NCBI GenBank assembly: GCA_947303695.1
Contig: CAMYYX010000108.1
Location: 1-5,203 of the forward strand
DNA: 5,203 nt
Direction: 5' to 3'
Source of the DNA: an uncultured Prevotellaceae bacterium
Lineage (GTDB): Bacteria; Bacteroidota; Bacteroidia; Bacteroidales; Bacteroidaceae
A program made the position numbers and the translations under genes. Below the pieces are notes generated by a model. It was given only the letters and a program-made list of their open reading frames with translations. It was not told the DNA's origin and did no database searches. Shown in pieces: positions 1 to 4,768 of the stretch (the first letter of the stretch is position 1; each line of letters starts with the position of its first letter).

Positions 1-51
1 GGGACCTCCAGATTATGAGTCTGTTGCTCTAACCAACTGAGCTACAAGTCC
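1..51 (-). tRNA. tRNA-Met (anticodon CAT), 3' part missing
   Basis: Read on the minus strand, the gene begins at 51 with GGACTTG (5' acceptor strand), then TA, a D arm (GCTC...GAGC) and an anticodon arm CAGA-CTCATAA-TCTG giving anticodon CAT. The variable loop starts (AGGTC) and the window ends before the T arm and 3' acceptor strand, so the gene is partial only because of the window edge. The D-arm sequence AGTTGGTTAGAGC resembles elongator tRNA-Met. A CAT anticodon can also belong to tRNA-Ile2 (lysidine-modified) or to initiator tRNA. The first pair cannot be tested because the 3' half is absent, so Met is the best call but not certain. It lies 25 nt downstream of tRNA-Gln on the same strand and is probably co-transcribed with it. 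Confidence 0.85.
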
Positions 52-76
52 GATGTACTGGGTACAAAAAAAGAGG

Positions 77-147
77 TTGTTCTACCAAGATTCGAACTTG
101 GACTGAGGGAACCAAAAACCCTAGTGCTGCCATTACACCATAGAACA
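77..147 (-). tRNA. tRNA-Gln (anticodon TTG)
   Basis: A complete cloverleaf can be folded on the minus strand. The acceptor strands TGTTCTA (147-141) and TAGAACA (84-78) pair over 7 bp with discriminator A at 77. The D arm holds GGTGTAATGGCAGCAC. The anticodon arm AGGG...CCCT places TTG at 34-36, with a T-T apposition at 31-39 closing the loop. The T arm is CCAAG-TTCGAAT-CTTGG. The weak U1-A72 first pair is typical of bacterial tRNA-Gln. No CCA is encoded at the 3' end; the DNA continues CCTCTTTTTTT, so CCA must be added enzymatically. It decodes CAA/CAG. A promoter-like TACCTTTG lies about 30 nt upstream. Confidence 0.95.
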
Positions 148-177
148 ATACCTTATAGCATTTTTGAAATGCGGATG

Positions 178-185
178 CAAAGGTA
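178..185 (-). promoter_or_regulatory. Candidate Bacteroidetes -7 promoter box for the tRNA pair
   Basis: On the minus strand this reads TACCTTTG, a perfect match to the Bacteroidetes -7 consensus TAnnTTTG used by the primary sigma factor of this phylum. It lies 30 nt before the tRNA-Gln 5' end, leaving room for a short leader of roughly 20-25 nt that processing would remove. No clear TTG-type -33 box is present 19-21 bp upstream; that interval is occupied by the ATGAATT heptamer repeat (192-219). Stable-RNA promoters can tolerate a weak upstream element, but this is inference. Confidence 0.6.
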
Positions 186-191
186 GTAAAA

Positions 192-219
192 AATTCATAA
201 TTCATAATTCATAATTCAT
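192..219. repeat. 4x AATTCAT heptamer tandem repeat
   Basis: Four perfect head-to-tail copies of AATTCAT (192-198, 199-205, 206-212, 213-219) stand directly upstream of the tRNA promoter box and are followed by a T-run. The unit length equals that of the GAGGTTA-type tandem found inside queA. Because it fills the -33 region of the leftward promoter, a change in copy number would alter what lies upstream of the -7 box. No function is known to me. Confidence 0.9.
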
Positions 220-294
220 ATTTTTTTAGAAAAAAAGGGGGAAAAAGTTATTTGGTGGTCGTTTTTTGGGCTATGTTATGTACTTTTTTTACAT

Positions 295-336
295 TTTTCT
301 CATTTTTACATTATATAATTTTCTCATTTTTACATT
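295..336. repeat. Two 18-bp direct repeats upstream of psd
   Basis: TTTTCTCATTTTTACATT occurs at 295-312 and again at 319-336, a period of 24 bp. The last few bases of each period diverge (ATATAA versus TTTCAT). A related fragment TTTTTACATTTTTC also occurs at 286-299 and 327-340. The second copy sits just upstream of the -7-like box at 343-350, where a -33 contact would be. It may be a duplicated regulator site, or simply low-complexity T-rich upstream DNA with no binding role. Confidence 0.7.
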
Positions 337-342
337 TTTCAT

Positions 343-350
343 TACCTTTG
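343..350 (+). promoter_or_regulatory. Candidate -7 promoter box for psd-pssA, almost touching the start codon
   Basis: TACCTTTG matches the Bacteroidetes TAnnTTTG consensus exactly and ends only 4 nt before the psd ATG at 355. With the usual spacing, transcription would start at or within a few bases of the ATG, giving a leaderless or near-leaderless mRNA. The -33 region is T/A-rich (TTTTCT around 319) with no clear TTG. No Shine-Dalgarno sequence lies between box and ATG, which fits this reading. Confidence 0.6.
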
Positions 351-354
351 CGGT

Positions 355-1086
355 ATGAAAAAGAAAAAAGAAAAACCTATCATTCACAACAAACGCAGAA
401 ATAAAATCAGGCTGCATGATGAGGGTAAGAACACTTTGCTGCTAACAGGATTCTTCCTGGCTGTCTGCTTATGGGTGTTGTTCTACCTGACCGACCACAA
501 CATCGGTCCTGAATGGACCAAGTGGCTCTATTATGGCGTGATGGCGATTTTGGTGGTTGCATATGGTATTCTGTTGAATTTCTTCCGCTGTCCTGTACGT
601 ATGTTCCAAGGACCTACCACGAAGTCGGTGGTGGCTCCTGCCGACGGACATATCGTGGTGATTGAAGAGGTGGAGGAGACGGAGTATTTCCATGACCGGA
701 GGATGATGGTTTCGATTTTCATGAGTCTGACGAACGTGCACGCCAACTGGATTCCGTGCGAGGGTACAGTGATAAAGGTGTCGCATCAGGACGGTAACTT
801 CCACAAGGCTTATCTGCCCAAGGCGAGCGAGGAGAACGAGCGTTCGATGGTGGTGATCCGGACGCCTCATGGTGAGGACATCATGGCTCGTCAGATTGCC
901 GGAGCATTGGCTCGACGCATCGTGACCTACTCGGAGGAGGGTCAGGAGTGTTTCATCGACGACCACATGGGCTTCATCAAGTTCGGTTCGCGTGTGGACC
1001 TCTATCTGCCACTCGATGCCGAGATTTTGGTGAAGATGGGTCAGGCTACAGTTGGCGACGAGACGTTGATTGCCCGGTTAAAATAA
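355..1086 (+). CDS. psd: Phosphatidylserine decarboxylase proenzyme (short, PSD-A type)
   Basis: The 243-residue product converts phosphatidylserine to phosphatidylethanolamine with release of CO2 at the inner membrane. Family features visible: APADGH (94-99) and FMSLTNVHANW (122-132), and the self-cleavage site FIKFGSRVDLYLP (207-219). Cleavage is expected between G211 and S212, turning S212 into the pyruvoyl cofactor and leaving a short alpha chain of about 32 residues. Hydrophobic stretches at about 27-45 and 58-76 should anchor the beta chain. The N-terminus is strongly basic (10 Lys/Arg in residues 2-19) and seems slightly longer than other Bacteroidetes members I recall. No other in-frame ATG occurs before residue 63, so the 355 start is retained although no ribosome-binding site is present. 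The next gene, pssA, makes its substrate. Confidence 0.96.
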   Translation: MKKKKEKPIIHNKRRNKIRLHDEGKNTLLLTGFFLAVCLWVLFYLTDHNIGPEWTKWLYYGVMAILVVAYGILLNFFRCPVRMFQGPTTKSVVAPADGHIVVIEEVEETEYFHDRRMMVSIFMSLTNVHANWIPCEGTVIKVSHQDGNFHKAYLPKASEENERSMVVIRTPHGEDIMARQIAGALARRIVTYSEEGQECFIDDHMGFIKFGSRVDLYLPLDAEILVKMGQATVGDETLIARLK

Positions 1087-1094
1087 TTTTAATA

Positions 1095-1162
1095 GGAAGT
1101 TAACGAACTTCGCTCGAGGAAGTTAAACCTGCAAGCAGGCTGGAAGTTAAAAAGGAAGTTAT
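1095..1162 (+). repeat. GGAAGTTAA direct repeats with interleaved hairpins, upstream of pssA
   Basis: The 80-bp gap between psd and pssA carries four copies of GGAAGTTA(A/T), at 1095-1103, 1118-1126, 1142-1150 and 1154-1162, spaced 23, 24 and 12 bp. Between copies 1 and 2 lies an inverted repeat AACTTC (1106-1111) / GAAGTT (1119-1124) around CTTCGCTCGA (1108-1117). Between copies 2 and 3 is CCTG-CAAG-CAGG. The last copy supplies AAAGGAAG, which can act as a Shine-Dalgarno-like sequence 8 nt before the pssA ATG. The same core CTTCGCTCGA recurs upstream of tadA, so this is one member of a dispersed repeat family. Confidence 0.8.
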
Positions 1163-1166
1163 AAAA

Positions 1167-1922
1167 ATGCGTAAACATATTCCAAATATTATTACTTGCT
1201 GCAACTTGATTTGTGGTTGTCTGGCCACAGGAGCAGCTTTTCATCATCATTTTTCTACTGCGTTCCTGTTCATCCTCTTGGGTGCTTTCTTCGATTTCTT
1301 CGATGGGATGACGGCTCGTGCCTTAGGTGTGTCGGGCAAGATGGGTGTGGAACTTGACTCGTTGGCAGATGTGGTGACTTTCGGTGTGGCCCCTTCGGCT
1401 ATGATCTTCATCCTGTTTGGCAAGGTCTACTACCCCGAAATCATGTACAACTCGTTTTGGTTCAACGTGATGCCTTGTACAGCCTTCCTGATGGCAGCTT
1501 TCTCGGCCTTGCGACTGGCAAAGTTCAACATCGACGAACGTCAGCATACCACCTTCATCGGTATGCCTACGCCTGCGAACGCCATCTTCTGGGCTGCGCT
1601 GATTTCGAGCAGCGAGGGTTTTCTGACCTCCTACCGTTTCAACGCTCCATTCCTCCTGGCCTTTGAGATTCTGTTCTGCTGGCTCTTGGTATGCGAAATC
1701 CCGATGTTCTCGCTGAAGTTCCAGAACAAATCGTGGGCAGACAACAAGGTGAAATACATTTTCTTAATTCTCAGTGCATGCATCCTGACGGCCTGTACCA
1801 TCATCGGTATCGTTGAGGGTAACGTGTGGCAGATGCTGTCGCGTGGCATCGCCGGATGTATTGGCACGTATCTTGCTATGAGCATCATTACAGGAATTAA
1901 GAAAGGAAAAGAATATGCTTAG
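1167..1922 (+). CDS. pssA: CDP-diacylglycerol-serine O-phosphatidyltransferase (phosphatidylserine synthase)
   Basis: The 251-residue integral membrane enzyme transfers the phosphatidyl group of CDP-diacylglycerol to L-serine, giving phosphatidylserine and CMP. The CDP-alcohol phosphatidyltransferase signature is complete: D46-G47-x2-A50-R51-x8-G60-x3-D64-x3-D68, with an extra upstream D43. These Asp residues bind metal and the CDP group in the family. Further PssA-like motifs are LRLAKFN (115-121) and GMPTPANA (132-139). About seven or eight hydrophobic segments are spread over the protein, for example 8-24, 31-45, 70-85, 100-115, 160-180, 196-216 and 224-243. The start is supported by AAAGGAAG 8 nt upstream. 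Its product feeds Psd, encoded just upstream, and the two genes are probably one transcript. The 3' end overlaps the next gene by 8 bp. Confidence 0.97.
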   Translation: MRKHIPNIITCCNLICGCLATGAAFHHHFSTAFLFILLGAFFDFFDGMTARALGVSGKMGVELDSLADVVTFGVAPSAMIFILFGKVYYPEIMYNSFWFNVMPCTAFLMAAFSALRLAKFNIDERQHTTFIGMPTPANAIFWAALISSSEGFLTSYRFNAPFLLAFEILFCWLLVCEIPMFSLKFQNKSWADNKVKYIFLILSACILTACTIIGIVEGNVWQMLSRGIAGCIGTYLAMSIITGIKKGKEYA

Positions 1923-2145
1923 ATTATTTCGGTATCTCCTCAAAACCATCATGGTGCTGATACGTGTGTTTCGATGGCTGCAACGCCTGAAGCGCAAGAT
2001 TGTATCGTTGTTCTCAGGAAAGCCGACCAGCACCAGTCAGCATAGCAAGGCTACGATTATCCATACAGCAAATACAACTACGCAGAAGCGTAAAGTGTTC
2101 GAGCGTGATGAGGGAGAGTACGTGGAGTTTAGAGAAGTGAAATAA
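1915..2145 (+). CDS. Small DUF4834-like membrane protein
   Basis: This 76-residue protein resembles the DUF4834 family of Bacteroidetes. It has a hydrophobic and basic N-terminus (residues 1-33, with Leu/Ile/Phe mixed with Arg/Lys), a Ser/Thr/Gln-rich linker (38-58) and an acidic C-terminal motif RDEGEYVEFREVK (64-76) that closely matches the family's 'DEGEYVDFEE.K' ending. One membrane segment is likely, or an amphipathic basic helix lying on the membrane, since residues 10-33 carry several Arg/Lys. No enzymatic residues are visible and the function is unknown. The start overlaps the pssA stop by 8 bp and AAGGA lies about 7 nt upstream, so it is translationally coupled to pssA. This points to a role near phospholipid synthesis, but that is inference from position only. 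Confidence 0.85.
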   Translation: MLRLFRYLLKTIMVLIRVFRWLQRLKRKIVSLFSGKPTSTSQHSKATIIHTANTTTQKRKVFERDEGEYVEFREVK

Positions 2146-2150
2146 ATAAT

Positions 2151-2281
2151 GGAGTTAAAGAAGTTAAAGAAGTTAAAGAAGTTACCGCTTTGCTCGACGA
2201 TGCCAAAGTATGTTATCATTCAGTCTATCGTCGTTAACTTCGAGGCCAAAGGCCGATAACTTCGAGCGAAGCATTAACTCC
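2151..2281. repeat. Palindromic intergenic repeat element with GGAGTTAA / TTAACTCC ends
   Basis: The gap between the DUF4834-like gene and tadA is almost entirely this 131-bp element. It starts with GGAGTTAA (2151-2158) and ends with the exact inverse TTAACTCC (2274-2281). The left side holds 3.5 tandem copies of AGTTAAAGA (2153-2184). Inside, GAAGTTA (2178-2184) can pair with TAACTTC (2235-2241), and CGACGAT (2195-2201) with ATCGTCG (2227-2233). GTTACCGCTTTGCTCGA (2181-2197) is inverted, with three mismatches, at 2262-2278. Small hairpins GGCC-AAA-GGCC (2244-2254) and CTTC-GAGC-GAAG (2260-2271) follow. No reading frame of substance is present. It shares CTTCGCTCGA with the pssA upstream repeats. 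I see no clear promoter for tadA in it. Confidence 0.8.
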
Positions 2282-2299
2282 GATAACTACTAAAAGGTT

Positions 2300-2734
2300 A
2301 TGAATGAGGACGAGAAATATATGCGTGAAGCCTTGAACGAGGCGAAGGCAGCTCTGAAGGAGGATGAGATTCCCATTGGTGCTGTGGTGGTGTCGGATGG
2401 TCGAATCATCGGACGCGGCCACAACCTGACAGAGACGCTTCACGATGTGACGGCTCATGCCGAGATGCAGGCCATTACTGCTGCTGAGGAATATCTTGGT
2501 GGCAAGTATCTGAATCAATGTACCTTGTACGTCACCATCGAACCATGTGTGATGTGTGCTGGCGCTATCGGTTGGTCGCAACTGGGACGACTGGTCTATG
2601 GGGCAGCTGACGAGAAACGCGGCTATACACGATATGCACCTGATGCTCTGCATCCTAAGACGGTGGTGGTCAGAGGGGTATTGGAAGAAGAAGCAGCTGA
2701 GATGATGAAAGAGTTTTTCAAGGGGAAAAGGTGA
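2300..2734 (+). CDS. tadA: tRNA-specific adenosine deaminase (A34 to inosine)
   Basis: The 144-residue cytoplasmic zinc deaminase converts the wobble adenosine of tRNA-Arg(ACG) to inosine so that one tRNA reads CGU, CGC and CGA. The cytidine/deoxycytidylate deaminase fold signatures are intact: H53-A54-E55 (zinc ligand and catalytic proton-shuttle Glu) and P82-C83-V84-M85-C86 (two zinc ligands). PIGAVVV (25-31) and the NLT stretch (42-44) match TadA-type substrate-binding regions. A guanine deaminase or another member of the superfamily is possible, but length and motif spacing fit TadA best. A second ATG lies 4 nt downstream in another frame and is ignored. The stop TGA is immediately followed by the birA ATG in the same reading frame. 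Confidence 0.94.
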   Translation: MNEDEKYMREALNEAKAALKEDEIPIGAVVVSDGRIIGRGHNLTETLHDVTAHAEMQAITAAEEYLGGKYLNQCTLYVTIEPCVMCAGAIGWSQLGRLVYGAADEKRGYTRYAPDALHPKTVVVRGVLEEEAAEMMKEFFKGKR

Positions 2735-3478
2735 ATGATGGAAGTGAAACGGATACATCGGATTGAGGTCAGTTCGACCAACACATACCTGAAGGAGTTG
2801 CTGACAGCTGGAGTGGAACTGCCGGAGTTGACGCTGGTGGATGCCGATTTCCAGAAAGGTGGTCGCGGACAACAAGGAAACAGTTGGGAGAGCGAACGTG
2901 AGAAGAACCTCTTGTTCTCGTTGCTTTGTCATCCCACATTCCTACCTGCTACCAATCAGTTCGTCCTTTCACAAGCCATCGCTGTAGCGGTACAACGCAC
3001 TTTGAGTGAATATACAGACGGAATCACTATCAAATGGCCGAACGACATCTATTGGAACGACCAGAAAATATGCGGAACCCTCATTGAGTGTAACCTGATG
3101 GGGAACTGTATCAAGGACTGCATCATCGGAACTGGCATCAATGTGAACCAGACGGAATTTAAGAGCGATGCGCCCAACCCTGTATCACTCGCTCAGATTA
3201 CAGGCTTCACCTTCAACCGCCAGACCATCCTCGATAGCGTCGTTCAACAGTTCAAGGAGCTGTATGAAGAATTGAAAGAATCGGGGGGTGAAGCATTGAA
3301 GGCAACCTATATGCAGCACCTCTATCGCCGTGAAGGCTTCTACCCTTTTCAGGAGCCCAACGGAGAGACGTTCGAAGCAGAGATTGTGGACATAGAACCA
3401 ATGGGACACCTGGTACTCAGACGTCGCGACGGAAGCCTCAGCAAATACGAATTCAAGGAAATTAAATACATACTATGA
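2735..3478 (+). CDS. birA: Biotin-[acetyl-CoA-carboxylase] ligase, catalytic form without DNA-binding domain
   Basis: The 247-residue enzyme activates biotin with ATP to biotinyl-5'-AMP and attaches it to a lysine of biotin carrier proteins, such as the BCCP subunit of acetyl-CoA carboxylase. Motifs visible: STNTYLK (14-20), the biotinyl-AMP binding loop GGRGQQGNSW (42-51), KWPND (100-104), KICGTLIE (111-118) with the conserved Lys111, and GTGINVN (132-138). The C-terminal part (about 200-247) fits the small SH3-like domain. No N-terminal winged helix is present, so unlike E. coli BirA it should not act as a biotin-operon repressor. The start could also be the second ATG at 2738. It directly abuts tadA and overlaps queA by 4 bp (ATGA), so the three genes form one translational unit. 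Confidence 0.95.
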   Translation: MMEVKRIHRIEVSSTNTYLKELLTAGVELPELTLVDADFQKGGRGQQGNSWESEREKNLLFSLLCHPTFLPATNQFVLSQAIAVAVQRTLSEYTDGITIKWPNDIYWNDQKICGTLIECNLMGNCIKDCIIGTGINVNQTEFKSDAPNPVSLAQITGFTFNRQTILDSVVQQFKELYEELKESGGEALKATYMQHLYRREGFYPFQEPNGETFEAEIVDIEPMGHLVLRRRDGSLSKYEFKEIKYIL

Positions 3479-4713
3479 CATCAACTCGGAACATACATAT
3501 TGCCGACTACAATTACGACTTACCTGACGAGCGGATTGCCAAATTCCCATTGGCACAACGTGATAGCAGCAAGTTGCTTATATATAATAAAGGTATGGTG
3601 AGCGAGGACGTCTTCACGTCCCTACCCCATCATCTGCCCAAGAATGCCCTGATGGTGTTCAACAACACGAAAGTGATTCAGGCACGACTGCATTTCCAGA
3701 AGGAGACGGGTGCCACCATCGAGGTGTTCTGCATGGAGCCATTCGCCCCTGTCGAGTATCAGCAGAACTTTGCACAGACAGGCTCTGTGGAGTGGCTCTG
3801 CATGATTGGCAACCTGAAACGTTGGAAGGAAGGGAAACTGACCCGTCGGGTTTCCGTCAAAGGTGATGAAATCAACTTCTGCGCTGAACGACTTCCATAC
3901 GAAACGCCCAATGCCACAGGTACCAACCATCGTGTTCGTTTCTCATGGGACGGAGCTTTCACGTTCTCCGAGATTCTCGAAGCCGTAGGCGAACTCCCTA
4001 TTCCACCCTATCTGAACCGTGAGACACAGGAGAGCGACAAACGCACCTATCAGACCGTCTATTCCAAGATAAAAGGGTCGGTAGCAGCCCCCACAGCCGG
4101 ATTGCATTTCACAGATAATGTGTTGAAAGCCCTCGATGCCTCAGGAATTGACCGCGAAGAGCTCACCCTACACGTAGGAGCAGGTACGTTCAAACCCGTG
4201 AAGAGCGAGGAGATTGGCGACCACGAGATGCACTCAGAGTATATCGTAGTCAAGCGGCAGACCATCGAGAAACTGATTGAACACGGAGGCGAAGCTATTG
4301 CTGTAGGTACCACCTCTGTACGCACCCTTGAGAGTCTCTATTACATCGGTCTGAAGACCCTCAAGAATCCTGATATCACAGAAGAGGAACTGCATGTGGA
4401 ACAATGGGAGCCCTACCAAGAGATAAGCGGTGAGAGGTTAGAGGTTAGAGTAGTTTTGCAAGCGTTGCTGGATTGGATGGACCGGAACGAACTCAAGGTG
4501 CTACACACCACCACCCAGATCATCATCGCACCTGGATACGAATACCATATCGTGAAGTGGATGGTGACCAACTTCCACCAACCGCAAAGTACCCTTTTGC
4601 TGCTTGTATCGGCCTTTGTGAAAGGCGATTGGCGAAAGATTTACGACTATGCACTCGCACATGATTTCCGATTCCTCAGCTATGGCGACAGCAGCCTGCT
4701 GAAGATGGGATAG
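3475..4713 (+). CDS. queA: S-adenosylmethionine:tRNA ribosyltransferase-isomerase
   Basis: The 412-residue cytoplasmic enzyme transfers and isomerises the ribosyl part of SAM onto preQ1 at position 34 of tRNAs with GUN anticodons (Asp, Asn, His, Tyr), giving epoxyqueuosine, the next-to-last queuosine step. QueA blocks are visible in order: YDLPDERIAKFPL (14-26), PIPPYLNR (175-182), APTAGLHFT (205-213), HVGAGTFKPV (233-242), the H250/H253-S-E region, GTTSVRTLES (278-287), TNFHQPQSTLLLL (365-377) and YGDSSLL (403-409). It is longer than the roughly 350-residue E. coli type, as I recall for Bacteroidetes homologues. Codons 320-326 contain a heptamer tandem that adds the atypical stretch ERLEVRV. 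The start overlaps the birA stop (ATGA). No other queuosine gene is in the window. Confidence 0.96.
   Translation: MTSTRNIHIADYNYDLPDERIAKFPLAQRDSSKLLIYNKGMVSEDVFTSLPHHLPKNALMVFNNTKVIQARLHFQKETGATIEVFCMEPFAPVEYQQNFAQTGSVEWLCMIGNLKRWKEGKLTRRVSVKGDEINFCAERLPYETPNATGTNHRVRFSWDGAFTFSEILEAVGELPIPPYLNRETQESDKRTYQTVYSKIKGSVAAPTAGLHFTDNVLKALDASGIDREELTLHVGAGTFKPVKSEEIGDHEMHSEYIVVKRQTIEKLIEHGGEAIAVGTTSVRTLESLYYIGLKTLKNPDITEEELHVEQWEPYQEISGERLEVRVVLQALLDWMDRNELKVLHTTTQIIIAPGYEYHIVKWMVTNFHQPQSTLLLLVSAFVKGDWRKIYDYALAHDFRFLSYGDSSLLKMG
4430..4450 (+). repeat. In-frame heptamer tandem inside queA
   Basis: Three consecutive heptads, GTGAGAG then GTTAGAG twice, fill exactly 21 bp and are read as part of ISGERLEVRV in QueA (codons about 319-326). 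TTA and AGA codons here contrast with the CTG and CGT preferred elsewhere in the gene. The block lies between the conserved VEQWEPY and LLDWMDRN regions, probably in a tolerant surface loop. As 21 bp is divisible by 3, the reading frame is kept; gain or loss of one heptad would break it. Confidence 0.7.
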
Positions 4714-4722
4714 ACAGAAAAA

Positions 4723-4748
4723 GAAGGGGTACCGATTGGCACCCCTTC
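4723..4748. terminator. Intrinsic terminator shared by convergent genes (best on the minus strand)
   Basis: GAAGGGGTACC (4723-4733) and GGCACCCCTTC (4738-4748) pair over 11 positions with one A-C mismatch and loop GATT. On the minus strand the stem is followed by TTTTTCTG, a good U-tract, about 20 nt after the stop of the leftward gene. On the plus strand the hairpin starts 10 nt after the queA stop but is followed only by ATCTTTGATG, so termination of the queA transcript may be less efficient. Confidence 0.85.
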
Positions 4749-4768
4749 ATCTTTGATGACACACAGTC

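Noticed and set aside
52..76. Terminator between the two tRNAs (T-run after tRNA-Gln)
   Set aside because: The seven-T run is not preceded by a dedicated GC-rich hairpin apart from the tRNA itself, and tRNA-Met follows at once without a promoter match, so co-transcription is more likely.
469..966. Open frame on the minus strand opposite psd
   Set aside because: It is antisense to psd; the translation is His/Arg-rich with no motif, as expected from reverse reading of a GC-richer coding region.
2151..2184. Possible CRISPR array from the regular repeats
   Set aside because: The units are 9 bp, tandem, without spacers, and no cas gene is near.
2201..2215. Possible minus-strand promoter box (CAAAGTAT) within the palindromic element
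   Set aside because: The inverse of TAnnTTTG requires CAAAnnTA; this sequence has the last two bases in the wrong order, and no minus-strand gene follows.
2037..2219. Small minus-strand frame with a hydrophobic stretch and NFFNFFNFFNS
   Set aside because: The Asn-Phe-Phe repeat is just the AGTTAAAGA tandem read in reverse, and the remainder is antisense to the DUF4834-like gene.
2234..2932. Long open frame on the minus strand opposite tadA and birA
   Set aside because: It lies antisense to two genes with complete catalytic motifs, starts inside birA and runs into the palindromic repeat; its translation is rich in His, Ser and Cys and has no recognisable domain.
4473..4664. Alternative-frame plus-strand frame inside queA
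   Set aside because: It is fully contained in queA in another frame; the queA frame holds the conserved TNFHQPQST and YGDSSLL blocks.
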